From NCBI RefSeq assembly GCF_008634025.1, contig NZ_PDCM01000002.1, positions 3,063,001 to 3,127,000 of the forward strand: DNA of 64,000 bases. The letters are read 5' to 3'. The notes beneath the pieces were generated by a model. It made no database searches and was not told the origin of the DNA. It saw nothing but the letters and a program-made list of their open reading frames with translations. This DNA comes from Streptomyces albofaciens JCM 4342 (GTDB taxonomy: Bacteria > Actinomycetota > Actinomycetes > Streptomycetales > Streptomycetaceae). Below are positions 1 through 10,300 of the stretch, piece by piece (positions within the stretch are counted from its first letter, which is position 1; the number at the start of each line of letters is the position of its first letter). A program made the position numbers and the translations under genes.

Positions 1-453
1 GCCGCCAGACGCGCGGTAGGCGTAGGGAAGCTGGTGACGCCGAGGGCGGGGACGCGTGCACGGGAGCGGATGCCGCCGAGGGCGGGGACGCGGGCCCGGT
101 GGTGGACGCGACCGTCGGTACGACGTGGGCCGCCCCCGGCTGTCTGGGAACCCCCGGAAGCGCCGCCCCCTCCCCTGCCGGCCGCCCCTCGGGAGCAGGG
201 GCCCTCTCCCCGGCCACGTCCGCCACACCAACCCGTTCCACTGCCTTCGGCCCCTTCCATCCCCGGCGCCAACGGTGCCGATGGCGCCACGGCACCAACG
301 ACCCCGGCCAACCCACCAAGATCTACGTACGCCGACAGCCTGCACGCTCAACCCATGAGTGAGCTGTGCCCGTGACGCGCGTCACCCGAAGCGGTGGGCC
401 GGCCCGGCGAACCGGCTGGACCCGCCCCGCCCCGGTTGGTCAGGATGGCGTGC
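1..453. other. Left-edge region, no confident gene
   Basis: I see no well-supported gene here. One plus-strand frame is open from the edge to a TGA at 360-362. Its first ~130 bases have G/C-rich third positions and read as an acidic Gly-Asp-Ala tail (two copies of A-E-G-G-D-A), so it could be the 3' end of a gene entering from the left. Beyond ~130 the codon pattern decays and becomes Pro/Ser/Ala-rich. All minus-strand frames here look like shadows. The rest up to 453 is the leader of the next gene. Confidence 0.3.
36..92. repeat. Two copies of a ~20-bp G-rich direct repeat
   Basis: A near-identical block (core GCCGAGGGCGGGGACGCG) occurs at 36-56 and 72-92 with a 36-bp period, a multiple of three. 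In the open frame described for this edge it encodes the repeated A-E-G-G-D-A motif, so it may be a small coding repeat. Confidence 0.5.
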
Positions 454-1176
454 ATGCTCGACCCCGCGTACCCCATGTCCGTACCCGGTTCGCCCGCCGC
501 CGACAGCCCGCCGCAGGTGCTCGACCGCCGCGAGGGCCCGTACGGGGAGGCCGTCCTGCGGCGGCGGGGCGAGCACTTCGAGATCATCGCCAACGGGTGC
601 TTTCTGATGGACACCTCGGACGGGCGGTCCGAGCGGCTGCTGGTGGACGCGGCGCTCGCGGAGCTGGCCGACGGGCGGCCGTCGCCCAGCGTGCTGATCG
701 GCGGGCTGGGCGTGGGGTTCTCCCTGGTGCGGGCCGCCGAGGAGCGGCGATGGGGGCGGATCACCGTGGTCGAGCGGGAGCCGGCGGTGATCGACTGGCA
801 CCGCGGCGGCCCGCTGGCCGCCGTCTCGGGGGCGGCGCTCGCCGATCCGCGTACCGAGATCGTCGCGGCCGACCTGGTCGCGTACGTACGCGGCGGGGCC
901 GGGGAGCGCGTCTTCGACGCGCTGTGCCTGGACATCGACAACGGGCCGGACTGGACCGTCACCGAGGACAACGGCGGCCTCTACTCCCCCGCCGGGCTCG
1001 CGGCCTGCCGGGAGCGGCTGACGCCCGGCGGGGTGCTCGCGGTGTGGTCCGCGCAGCCGTCGTCCGCCTTCGAACTCGCACTGCGAAATGCCGGGTTCAC
1101 CGGCGTACGTACCGAAGAGATCCCCGTTGTCCGAGGCGTCCCGGACGTGGTGCACCTCGCGCGCAAGGGCGCGTAG
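454..1176 (+). CDS. Spermidine synthase-like protein (Rossmann methyltransferase fold)
   Basis: About 240 residues. The N-terminal part (R-G-E-H-F-E-I-I-A-N-G) resembles the small beta domain of aminopropyltransferase-like proteins. It is followed by a nucleotide-binding loop (V-L-I-G-G-L-G-V-G-F), an acidic strand end (V-V-E-R-E) and an acidic active-site-like patch (C-L-D-I-D-N-G-P-D-W). I chose ATG 454 because an AGGA motif sits 8 nt upstream; ATG 445 in the same frame has none. It lies upstream of the two-component pair and kgd, an order I recall from other Streptomyces chromosomes. True polyamine synthesis is unproven: these actinobacterial homologues are mostly uncharacterised. Confidence 0.8.
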   Translation: MLDPAYPMSVPGSPAADSPPQVLDRREGPYGEAVLRRRGEHFEIIANGCFLMDTSDGRSERLLVDAALAELADGRPSPSVLIGGLGVGFSLVRAAEERRWGRITVVEREPAVIDWHRGGPLAAVSGAALADPRTEIVAADLVAYVRGGAGERVFDALCLDIDNGPDWTVTEDNGGLYSPAGLAACRERLTPGGVLAVWSAQPSSAFELALRNAGFTGVRTEEIPVVRGVPDVVHLARKGA

Positions 1177-1254
1177 CCGACGGTCACACCCTGCCCTTAC
1201 GCTGCTGCCCAGCAGTACGCGACCAGGCAGCACGGGGACATGCAGGGGCGGGCG

Positions 1255-1995
1255 ATGGATCAGACGCAGACCACCCAGGGCGGCACCGCCGCGGCCACGC
1301 CCGGCGCCCAGCGCCGGGTCCTCGTCGTGGAGGACGATCCGACGATCGTGGACGCCATCGCGGCCCGGCTGCGTGCCGAGGGCTTCCAGGTGCAGACGGC
1401 CACCGACGGGCCCGCCGCGGTGGACACCGCCGAGGCCTGGCAGCCGGACCTGCTGGTGCTGGACGTGATGCTGCCGGGCTTCGACGGGCTGGAGGTGTGC
1501 CGCCGGGTGCAGGCCCGGCGCCCGGTGCCGGTGATGATGCTCACCGCGCGGGACGACGAGACGGACATGCTGGTCGGTCTGGGCGTGGGCGCGGACGACT
1601 ACATGACCAAGCCGTTCTCGATGCGGGAGCTGGCGGCGCGGGTGCATGTGCTGCTGCGGCGGGTGGAGCGCGCGGCGCTGGCCGCCCATACGCCGCGCAG
1701 CGGCATCCTGCGCCTCGGCGAGCTGGAGATCGACCACGCGCAGCGCCGGGTGCGGGTGCGCGGCACCGACGTGCATCTGACGCCGACCGAGTTCGACCTG
1801 CTGGTCTGTCTGGCCAACACGCCGCGCGCGGTGCTCTCGCGCGAGCAGCTGCTGGCCGAGGTCTGGGACTGGGCCGACGCCTCCGGCACCCGTACGGTCG
1901 ACAGCCACATCAAGGCGCTCCGCCGCAAGATCGGCGCCGAGCGCATCCGTACGGTCCACGGTGTCGGGTACGCCCTGGAGACCCCGCCCGTATGA
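1255..1995 (+). CDS. OmpR/PhoB-family response regulator
   Basis: The receiver domain (residues ~18-130) has the acidic pair E-D-D, the phospho-acceptor Asp in L-V-L-D-V-M-L-P, and the conserved Lys in T-K-P-F-S. A winged-helix DNA-binding domain follows (~150-245, with L-T-P-T-E-F-D-L-L and V-G-Y-A-L). ATG 1255 has a GGGG tract just upstream. The alternative ATG 1240, adding five residues, is preceded too closely by CGGGG. Its TGA overlaps the ATG of the kinase gene (ATGA), so the two are translationally coupled and presumably form a cognate pair. The signal and regulon cannot be read from the sequence. Confidence 0.93.
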   Translation: MDQTQTTQGGTAAATPGAQRRVLVVEDDPTIVDAIAARLRAEGFQVQTATDGPAAVDTAEAWQPDLLVLDVMLPGFDGLEVCRRVQARRPVPVMMLTARDDETDMLVGLGVGADDYMTKPFSMRELAARVHVLLRRVERAALAAHTPRSGILRLGELEIDHAQRRVRVRGTDVHLTPTEFDLLVCLANTPRAVLSREQLLAEVWDWADASGTRTVDSHIKALRRKIGAERIRTVHGVGYALETPPV

Positions 1996-3194
1996 CGGCC
2001 CCCACCCGCCGCCGGCCCGCCGACCGGAAGGAGCGGCGCGACCGGGCCCGGGAGCGGGCGTGGGACGGGCCGGCCCTCCTGCGCGAGCGGGTCTGGGCGC
2101 CGTTCTGGCGCCGGGTGTGGGAGGGGCTGCGGCCGCTGGACCCGTACCGCTCGGTCAAGGCGGCGCTCGGCGCGCTGGTCATCGTCTCGGTGATCATCAC
2201 CACGCTGCTGGTGTTCGTCGCCATCCACTCCGACACCGAGCTGCGGGTCATCACGGTCTTCTCGATCATCGCCTCACTGCTGGTCACCCAGTTCGTCGCG
2301 CAGGGCCTGACGGCGCCGCTGGACGACATGACGGACGTCACCCGGGCGATGGCCAACGGTGACTACACCCGCCGGGTGCGCGGCGGGCGGCGGGACGAGT
2401 TCGGCGACCTGGCGGACGCCTTCAACCGGATGGCCGCCGACCTGGAGGCGGTGGACACCCACCGCAAGGAGCTGGTCGCCAATGTGTCGCACGAGCTGCG
2501 TACCCCGATAGCGGCCCTGCGCGCCGTCCTGGAGAACGTGGTGGACGGCGTCTGCGAGCCCGATCCGGAGACGATGCGTACGGCCCTGAAGCAGACCGAG
2601 CGGCTGGGGCGGCTGGTCGAGCACCTGCTGGACCTGTCGCGGCTGGACAACGGCGTGGTGCCGCTGCACGCCCGCCGCTTCGAGGTGTGGCCGTATCTGT
2701 CGGGGGTGCTCAAGGAGGCCAACATGAGCCGGGGCGCCTCGACCCTCTCGGGGCTGGCGGGCTCCGGCACCCACACCCGTACGGACGTGCATCTGCACCT
2801 GGACGTCTCGCCGCCGGAGCTGACCGCGCACGCGGACGCCGAGCGGCTCCACCAGGTGGTGGCCAACCTGATCGACAACGCCATCAAGCACAGTCCCCGG
2901 CACGGCCGGGTCACGGTGCGGGCGCGGGCGGGCGAGGCGCCGGAGAGCCTGGAGCTGGAGGTGCAGGACGAGGGCCCGGGCATTCCGGAGGCCGAGCGCC
3001 ACCATGTCTTCGAGCGCTTCAACCGGGGCGATCCGGCGGCGTCGGGGCCGGGCAGCGACGGCGGTACGGGCCTGGGCCTGGCGATCGCGCGCTGGGCGGT
3101 GGATCTGCACGGCGGGCGGATAGGGGTGGCCGAATCCCCGCGCGGCTGCCGCATCCGTGTCACTCTTCCGGGTACCGGTGTCATACGAAGCTGA
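1992..3194 (+). CDS. Membrane sensor histidine kinase
   Basis: 400 residues. An Arg-rich N-terminus is followed by two transmembrane segments separated by only about seven residues (roughly 57-80 and 88-108), then a HAMP domain (to ~160), HisKA with the H-box V-S-H-E-L-R-T-P, an N-box L-I-D-N-A-I-K-H-S, a G1 box D-E-G-P-G-I-P, and the ATP-lid motif G-G-T-G-L-G-L-A-I. With almost no extracytoplasmic loop, it probably senses the membrane itself or a partner protein rather than a free ligand. The start overlaps the regulator's stop. The upstream reading frame stays open for hundreds of codons, but that part is a shadow of the two genes before it. Confidence 0.93.
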   Translation: MTAPTRRRPADRKERRDRARERAWDGPALLRERVWAPFWRRVWEGLRPLDPYRSVKAALGALVIVSVIITTLLVFVAIHSDTELRVITVFSIIASLLVTQFVAQGLTAPLDDMTDVTRAMANGDYTRRVRGGRRDEFGDLADAFNRMAADLEAVDTHRKELVANVSHELRTPIAALRAVLENVVDGVCEPDPETMRTALKQTERLGRLVEHLLDLSRLDNGVVPLHARRFEVWPYLSGVLKEANMSRGASTLSGLAGSGTHTRTDVHLHLDVSPPELTAHADAERLHQVVANLIDNAIKHSPRHGRVTVRARAGEAPESLELEVQDEGPGIPEAERHHVFERFNRGDPAASGPGSDGGTGLGLAIARWAVDLHGGRIGVAESPRGCRIRVTLPGTGVIRS

Positions 3195-3223
3195 CTCCGT
3201 GTGACGTAGGGTCGGTGGTGGAA

Positions 3224-3242
3224 GCACCCGGTTCGGGGGTGC
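3224..3242 (+). terminator. Weak hairpin after the kinase gene
   Basis: GCACCC at 3224-3229 pairs with GGGTGC at 3237-3242, 30 bases past the kinase stop. There is no T-run, so it may only slow transcription. The 238-bp gap up to kgd must also hold the kgd promoter; a TAGCCT at 3377-3382 is a possible -10 but lacks a good -35. Confidence 0.3.
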
Positions 3243-3432
3243 GCCGGCGATGGCCCGTACCCGCATACAGGCGAACTTGGTGTGTTTCCCATCGCGTCAT
3301 GCCCCGAAACCCTTTGCTGAATGTGACGTGCACGACGACTGACGGCCCCGGACTGCACCAAAGGTCCCGAGAGGCGTAGCCTTTATTCCCGCTGTCCACC
3401 ACCTTAGGAAGCGGAAGAGGGCGGTTGCCGCC

Positions 3433-6400
3433 GTGTCGCCACAGTCCCCCAACAGTTCGAGCACTTCGACTGACCAAGAGGGGCAGGGTAAGAACCCTGC
3501 TGCCGCATTCGGTCCGAACGAGTGGCTCGTCGACGAGATCTACCAGCAGTACCTCCAGGACCCGAACTCGGTAGACCGAGCCTGGTGGGACTTCTTCGCC
3601 GACTACAAGCCGGGAGCGGGCGCCGCCGCGCCGGCCGCGGCGAGTGACGGCGCCCCCGCCACTCCGGCCTCCGGATCCGGCCAGGCCGCGCAGGCCGCCG
3701 CGCCGAGCGCGCCCGCGGCCCCGGCCCGGCCCGCGCAGCAGCAGCCCGCGGCCCCGGCCGACCGGCCCGCCGCCGCGCAGCCCGCCGCCCCGGCCCAGCC
3801 GGCCGCGAGCGCCCCTGCGCCCGCCAAGGCCGCTCCGGCCAAGACCGCACCCGTGAAGACCGCTCAGCCCGCAGGCAAGAAGGACGACGTGAAGGCCGAC
3901 GAGGCGCCCGCAGGCCCGGAACTGGTCACGCTCCGTGGCCCCGCCGCCGCCGTTGCCAAGAACATGAACGCCTCCCTGGAGCTGCCCACGGCCACGTCCG
4001 TGCGCGCCGTCCCGGTGAAGCTGCTGTTCGACAACCGCATCGTCATCAACAACCACCTCAAGCGCGCCCGCGGCGGGAAGGTCTCCTTCACCCACCTGAT
4101 CGGGTACGCGATGGTGCAGGCCCTCAAGGCCATGCCGTCGATGAACTACTCCTTCCAGGAGAAGGACGGCAAGCCGACGCTGGTCAAGCCCGAGCACATC
4201 AACCTCGGTCTGGCCATCGACCTGGTCAAGCCCAACGGTGACCGCCAGCTCGTCGTCGCGGCCATCAAGAAGGCGGAGACGCTCAGCTTCTTCGAGTTCT
4301 GGCAGGCGTACGAGGACATCGTCCGCCGTGCCCGCAACAACAAGCTGACGATGGAGGACTTCACCGGAGTCACCGCGTCGCTGACCAACCCGGGCGGCAT
4401 CGGCACCGTCCACTCCGTGCCCCGCCTGATGCCCGGTCAGGGCCTCATCATCGGCGTCGGCGCGATGGACTACCCGGCGGAGTTCCAGGGCACCTCGCAG
4501 GACACCCTGAACAAGCTGGGCATCTCCAAGGTCATGACGCTGACCAGCACGTACGACCACCGCGTGATCCAGGGCGCCGCCTCCGGCGAGTTCCTGCGCA
4601 TCATGAACCAACTGCTGCTCGGCGAGAACGACTTCTTCGACGACATCTTCAAGTCGCTGCGCATCCCCTACGAGCCGGTGCGCTGGCTGCGCGACATCGA
4701 CGTCAGCCACGACGACGACGTCACCAAGGCGGCCCGGGTCTTCGACCTGATCCACGCCTACCGGGTGCGCGGCCACGTCATGGCCGACACCGACCCGCTG
4801 GAGTACGAGCAGCGCAAGCACCCCGACCTCGACATCATCGAGCACGGGCTGACGCTGTGGGACCTGGAGCGGGAGTTCGCCGTCGGCGGCTTCGCCGGCA
4901 AGACCATGATGAAGCTGCGCGACATCCTGGGCGTGCTGCGCGACTCGTACTGCCGCACCACCGGCATCGAGTTCATGCACATCCAGGACCCCAAGCAGCG
5001 CAAGTGGATCCAGGACCGGGTCGAGCGCGGGCACTCCAAGCCGGAGCGCGAGGAGCAGTTGCGCATCCTGCGCCGCCTGAACTCCGCCGAGGCGTTCGAG
5101 ACCTTCCTCCAGACGAAGTACGTCGGCCAGAAGCGGTTCTCCCTGGAGGGCGGCGAGTCCGTCATCCCGCTGCTGGACGCGGTCATCGACTCGGCCGCCG
5201 AGTCGCGCCTGGACGAGGTCGTCATCGGCATGGCCCACCGCGGCCGGCTGAACGTCCTCGCCAACATCGTCGGCAAGTCGTACGCGCAGATCTTCCGCGA
5301 GTTCGAGGGCAACCTCGACCCGAAGTCGATGCACGGCTCCGGCGACGTGAAGTACCACCTGGGCGCCGAGGGCACCTTCACCGGCCTGGACGGCGAGCAG
5401 ATCAAGGTCTCGCTCACCGCCAACCCGTCCCACCTGGAGGCCGTCGACCCGGTCGTCGAGGGTGTGGCGCGCGCCAAGCAGGACATCATCGGCAAGGGCG
5501 GCACGGACTTCACCGTCCTGCCGGTCCAGCTGCACGGCGACGCGGCGTTCGCGGGCCAGGGTGTGGTCGCCGAGACGCTGAACATGTCGCAGCTGCGCGG
5601 CTACCGCACCGGCGGCACGGTGCACATCGTCATCAACAACCAGGTCGGCTTCACCGCCGCCCCGGAGTCGGCCCGCTCCTCCATGTACGCCACGGACGTG
5701 GCCCGCATGATCGAGGCGCCGATCTTCCACGTCAACGGTGACGACCCCGAGGCCGTCGTCCGGGTCGCGCGACTGGCGTTCGAGTTCCGCCAGGCGTTCA
5801 ACAAGGACGTCGTCATCGACCTGATCTGCTACCGGCGCCGCGGTCACAACGAGACCGACAACCCGGGCTTCACGCAGCCGCTGATGTACGACCTGATCGA
5901 CAAGAAGCGCTCGGTGCGCAAGCTCTACACCGAGTCGCTGATCGGCCGCGGCGACATCACGCTGGAGGAGGCCGAGCAGGCGCTGCAGGACTTCCAGGGC
6001 CAGCTGGAGAAGGTCTTCACGGAGGTCCGCGAGGCCACCACCGCCCCGGCCGCCCCCGAGGTGCCGGAGCCGCAGGCCGAGTTCCCGGTCGCCGTGGACA
6101 CCGCGATCTCCCAGGAGGTCGTCAAGCGGATCGCCGAGTCCCAGGTCAACATCCCCGAGCGGGTCACCGTCCACCCGCGCCTGCTGCCGCAGTTGCAGCG
6201 CCGCGCGGCCCAGGTGGAGGACGACACGATCGACTGGGGCACCGGCGAGACCCTCGCCTTCGGCTCGCTGCTGATGGAGGGCACCCCGGTCCGCCTGTCG
6301 GGCCAGGACTCCCGCCGCGGCACCTTCGGCCAGCGCCACGCGGTGCTGGTGGACCGGGAGACCGGCGAGGACTACACCCCGCTGCTCTACCTGTCCGAGG

Positions 6401-7278
6401 ACCAGGCGCGCTTCAACGTCTACGACTCGCTGCTGAGCGAGTACGCGGCGATGGGCTTCGAGTACGGCTACTCGCTCGCCCGCCCGGAGGCGCTGGTCCT
6501 GTGGGAGGCGCAGTTCGGTGACTTCGCCAACGGCGCGCAGACCGTCATCGACGAGTTCATCTCCTCGGCGGAGCAGAAGTGGGGCCAGACCTCCGGCGTC
6601 ACGCTGCTGCTGCCGCACGGCTACGAGGGCCAGGGCCCGGACCACTCCTCGGCCCGCATCGAGCGCTTCCTCCAGCTGTGCGCGCAGAACAACATGACGG
6701 TCGCGATGCCGACGCTCCCGTCGAACTACTTCCACCTGCTGCGCTGGCAGGTGCACAACCCGCACCACAAGCCGCTGGTCGTCTTCACCCCGAAGTCGAT
6801 GCTGCGCCTGAAGGCGGCGACGTCGAAGACGGCGGAGTTCACCTCGGGCGGCTTCCGTCCGGTGATCCCGGACGACGCGGCGAAGGCCGAGGACGTCACC
6901 AAGGTCATCTTCTGCTCCGGCAAGGTCTACTACGACCTGGAGGCGGAGCGGGTCAAGCGCGGCGCGTTCGACACGGCGCTGGTCCGCATCGAGCGGCTGT
7001 ACCCGCTGCCGGGCAAGGAGCTCCAGGCGGAGATCGCCAAGTACCCGAACGCGGGCAAGTACCTGTGGGTGCAGGAGGAGCCGGCGAACCAGGGTGCGTG
7101 GCCGTTCCTGGGTCTGAACCTGATCGACCACCTGGACCTGTCCGTCGGTGCCGACGTGCCGCACGGCGAGCGCCTGCGCCGCATCTCGCGGCCGCACTCC
7201 TCGTCGCCGGCCGTGGGTTCCGCCAAGCGCCACCAGGCCGAGCAGGCCGCGCTGATCGCGGAGGCGTTCGACGCGTAG
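3433..7278 (+). CDS. kgd: Multifunctional 2-oxoglutarate dehydrogenase/decarboxylase (E1o fused to E2-type acyltransferase)
   Basis: 1281 residues, the usual size of actinobacterial Kgd/OdhA. Order: a short N-terminal helical module ([15 protein letters not shown]), an Ala/Pro-rich linker (~57-165), an E2-type succinyltransferase domain (~170-420) with catalytic His376 in D-H-R-V-I-Q-G, then the thiamine-diphosphate E1 domain with H-G-D-A-A-F from His701 and the N-N-Q-V-G-F-T motif. It carries out the 2-oxoglutarate step of the TCA cycle in the cytosol; in this family E1 and the acyltransferase share one chain while the lipoyl partner is encoded elsewhere. GTG start behind a purine-rich tract (GGAAGCGGAAGAGGG). 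A strong hairpin follows the stop. Codon use is strongly biased, as expected for high expression. Confidence 0.97.
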   Translation: MSPQSPNSSSTSTDQEGQGKNPAAAFGPNEWLVDEIYQQYLQDPNSVDRAWWDFFADYKPGAGAAAPAAASDGAPATPASGSGQAAQAAAPSAPAAPARPAQQQPAAPADRPAAAQPAAPAQPAASAPAPAKAAPAKTAPVKTAQPAGKKDDVKADEAPAGPELVTLRGPAAAVAKNMNASLELPTATSVRAVPVKLLFDNRIVINNHLKRARGGKVSFTHLIGYAMVQALKAMPSMNYSFQEKDGKPTLVKPEHINLGLAIDLVKPNGDRQLVVAAIKKAETLSFFEFWQAYEDIVRRARNNKLTMEDFTGVTASLTNPGGIGTVHSVPRLMPGQGLIIGVGAMDYPAEFQGTSQDTLNKLGISKVMTLTSTYDHRVIQGAASGEFLRIMNQLLLGENDFFDDIFKSLRIPYEPVRWLRDIDVSHDDDVTKAARVFDLIHAYRVRGHVMADTDPLEYEQRKHPDLDIIEHGLTLWDLEREFAVGGFAGKTMMKLRDILGVLRDSYCRTTGIEFMHIQDPKQRKWIQDRVERGHSKPEREEQLRILRRLNSAEAFETFLQTKYVGQKRFSLEGGESVIPLLDAVIDSAAESRLDEVVIGMAHRGRLNVLANIVGKSYAQIFREFEGNLDPKSMHGSGDVKYHLGAEGTFTGLDGEQIKVSLTANPSHLEAVDPVVEGVARAKQDIIGKGGTDFTVLPVQLHGDAAFAGQGVVAETLNMSQLRGYRTGGTVHIVINNQVGFTAAPESARSSMYATDVARMIEAPIFHVNGDDPEAVVRVARLAFEFRQAFNKDVVIDLICYRRRGHNETDNPGFTQPLMYDLIDKKRSVRKLYTESLIGRGDITLEEAEQALQDFQGQLEKVFTEVREATTAPAAPEVPEPQAEFPVAVDTAISQEVVKRIAESQVNIPERVTVHPRLLPQLQRRAAQVEDDTIDWGTGETLAFGSLLMEGTPVRLSGQDSRRGTFGQRHAVLVDRETGEDYTPLLYLSEDQARFNVYDSLLSEYAAMGFEYGYSLARPEALVLWEAQFGDFANGAQTVIDEFISSAEQKWGQTSGVTLLLPHGYEGQGPDHSSARIERFLQLCAQNNMTVAMPTLPSNYFHLLRWQVHNPHHKPLVVFTPKSMLRLKAATSKTAEFTSGGFRPVIPDDAAKAEDVTKVIFCSGKVYYDLEAERVKRGAFDTALVRIERLYPLPGKELQAEIAKYPNAGKYLWVQEEPANQGAWPFLGLNLIDHLDLSVGADVPHGERLRRISRPHSSSPAVGSAKRHQAEQAALIAEAFDA

Positions 7279-7292
7279 GCCGGTCCACCGGT

Positions 7293-7343
7293 GCCCCGGG
7301 GCCCCGTCCTGAACGCCACGGCGTTCGGGGCGGGGCCCCGGGC
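7293..7343. terminator. Bidirectional hairpin between kgd and the converging STAND gene
   Basis: A ~25-bp GC-rich stem: the left arm CCCCGGGGCCCCGTCCTGAA pairs with the right arm TTCGGGGCGGGGCCCCGGG with few mismatches and a loop around ACG. It lies between the two converging stop codons and could end transcription from both sides. Confidence 0.8.
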
Positions 7344-7345
7344 CG

Positions 7346-7365
7346 TTCCGTACGGCCGTACGGAA
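7346..7365. repeat. Perfect 20-bp palindrome
   Basis: TTCCGTACGGCCGTACGGAA is fully self-complementary. It lies just outside the big hairpin and five bases before the stop of the minus-strand gene. It could be a second terminator stem or a protein-binding site. Confidence 0.6.
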
Positions 7366-7369
7366 CCGG

Positions 7370-10300
7370 TCACCCGGGCAGCGGGTCGAACGTCCACACC
7401 GGCAGCCGCCCCGTGCCGACCGCCACGGTGAGCCGGTGGCCGCCGCCGAGCGTCTCCGTGAGTCCGGCCAGCGCCTGCGCCTCGACGGCGTCGGCCTCGT
7501 CGGCGGCTCCCGTCAGCCGCAGTACGGCGGCGTGCGCGGCCCGGGCCAGCAGCGCCCACGGGTGCCGGGCGCCCAGTGTGCGGGCGGCGCGTTCGGCGGT
7601 GGTACGGCTCAGGTCCGGCGCGCCGCCCGGATCGGGGCCGTACTCGTGGTCCGCGCAGAGGTTGTAGGCGGCGCCCAGGGTCCACGGGTGGTCCTCGCCC
7701 AGGAACGCGGTCAGCAGCCGCAGCGCCTCCTCGTTCAGCTCCCGGGCCCGTTCCGTCTCGCCGACGGTGCGCAGCGCCACCGCGTAGTTGGTCAGCGCGC
7801 CCGCGGTGCAGGGGTGGGGACCGTACACGGAACGGTGGCGGCGCAGGCTCTCGTCACAGCGGGACAGGCCCTCGTCGGGGTCACCGTGGGTGCGCTCCGC
7901 GCAGGCGTGGCTGGCGGCCGTCATCAGGGCGGGCGGCGCGGTGGGCCCCAGCACCCGTTCGGCGGCCTCCCGGACCTCCCGCAGCCGCACCAGTCCCTCG
8001 CCCACCGCGTCGTTGCGCAGTTCGCACAGGGCCAGGCCGTGTTCGGCGCACAGGGTCAGCGGGTGTTCCGCGCCGAGGAGTTCGCGGTGGGCCTGGGTGG
8101 TGGCGAGCTGCCGTCCCAGCGCGCTCTCGTAGTGGCCGAGCAGCCGCAGGTCCAGCGCATGGCGCCCCTCGGCGCGCAGCCGCCACAGGTCCTGCGGCTC
8201 CGGGGGGCTCTGGTAGCCGGCCGCGGTGTGCTCACTGAGGCGCAGGGCCTCGGCGTACCGGCCGAGCAGGCGCAGGCTGTCCGCGAGGGCGCCGGCCGCC
8301 TCCAGGGTGACGGGGTGCGCGGGCCCCAGTTCGGCGGCGCGGCCGTCGTACTGTTCGCGGGCGTACTCCAGGGCTTCGCGGTACCGGCCCAGCCCGCGCA
8401 GATCCGCGCCGACGTCACCGACCGCGGCCAGGACGGCCGACGCCGGGGCGTCCGCGGCGCGCAGCCGGGAGAGTTCGGCGCGGTCGGCGGCGGCCGCGCG
8501 CCGGTAGGAGCCCAGGGCGCGCAGCACCTCGGAGCGGCGCGGCACGATGGCCGCCGTCCAGGGGTGGCCGTCGCCGAGCTGGCCCCGCCAGCTGCGGGCC
8601 ATCCGTTCCAGCAGGTGGGAGGCGGTACGGGAGTCGCCGCGCAGGTGGAGGTAGCGCACGCAGTTCAGGACCAGGGACGCGTTCTCCTCCCCGGCCTCGC
8701 CGGGCCCGCCGGAGGGCTCCAGGTGGGGCACGATCCGCGCGTACTGCGGCCATACGCGGACGTTGGCCGGGTCGCAGGGGTCGGCGGTGGCCAGCGCGTG
8801 GCGGACCCGGCGCAGCAGGCCGATCCGGTAGCCGCCGGGCATCTCGTCGCGTACCACCCGGCGCACCAGGGGGTGCATGCGCAGGACCGAACCGGTGGGC
8901 TCCGCGCCGCCCTCGCCGTCCTCCGGGGTCCACAGTCCGGCGAGGAAGTGCTCGACGAGGACGGCGACCAGGGCCTGCCAGCGCTGCGGGTCCAGGCACT
9001 GGCCGCGCAGCGGTTCGGGCAGGCTGATGCGGAGCAGGGCGGGCGGGGCGCCGCCGTCCGCGAACAGGGCGCACACGTGGAGGAGTTCGACGGCCTCGGG
9101 GTGGGTCTCGCGCAGACGGCGCAGTACGGAGGTGAGCGCGCGGGAGAACGTGGTCGGGTAGTCGCCGGTGGCGGTCAGCGGCGCCCGTTCCCAGGAGGTG
9201 TCGCGCAGCCGGGCGAGATAGCGGGGCACGGGCAGCACCTCGGCGTCGAGGTAGGCGACGGCCTGGGCCACGGCCAGCGGGTGGTCGCCCAGTTCGGCGG
9301 CCAGCAGCTCCGCCTCGGCCCGGCCGACGCGCGGCAGCCGCCGCCGTACGTAGCGCACGCTCTCGGACCGGGCGAAGGGCGGCACCTGGAGGACGCGGGC
9401 GTCGGGAGCGGCCCAGCCGCCGTGCTGCGAGGTGATCAGCACGTGGCCGGGGCCGCTGGGCAGCAGACCGGCCGTCCGGCGCGGGTCGTCCGCGCCGTCC
9501 AGGACGATCAGCCACCGGCCGTACGGGGCGCCGCGGCGCAGTGCGTCCAGGACGGCGCGGGCGCGGTCGGCGGGCGCCGCCGGGCCGCCCGTTCCCGTGG
9601 CGCCGGGGGCGGTGAGCGCGTCGTAGAGCGCGGCCAGGCGGGCGCGTACGGCGTGCGGGTCCCCGCCGGCCGGTATCCACCAGACCGCGTCGTACTGGGC
9701 GGCGAAGCGGTGCGCGTACTCGGCGGCCAGCTGTGTCTTGCCGACGCCGGGCATGCCCGCCAGGACGCAGACGGCCGCCCCGGAGCGGCCTTCGTCGAAG
9801 TGGTGCCCCAGGTGGCCGAGCAGTTCCTCGCGGCCGGTGAAGCCCGGGTCGCGGTCCGGGACGCCGCCCCAGATGTGCGGTGGTTCGGCGGGGAAGCGGG
9901 GCGCGCTGGCGCCCGTACGGACCCCGGCGAACGTGGTGTCCAGGCCCAGCCGCTCCAGGATGCGGCGCTCGGCCTCCTCGGCGCCCACGGCGCCCAGGAA
10001 GCCCGCGTCCGGGTCGGCTCCGGCCGCCTCGGCGGCGCGTGCGGTGACGGCGAACACGGCCAGCCGCCCGGGCTGTTCGCGCAGCGCCTCGGTCCATCCG
10101 GCGGCGGTGTGCGGACCGGCGGCGATCAGGCCGTCGCCGAGCAGCAGGACATGGGTGCCCTCGACGATCAGCAGGGCGCGCAGCGACTCCCGGAGCGACA
10201 GGCCGGCCGGCGGCTCCCAGCACTGGAGGGCGGCCTCGTGGCCGTTGATCTCCAGCCGGTGCCGGACCCACACGGCCCAGAACCGGTCCGGTCCCGCGAA

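Noticed and set aside
3181..7233. A minus-strand open frame of 1350 codons
   Set aside because: Antisense shadow of kgd, which has all catalytic motifs.
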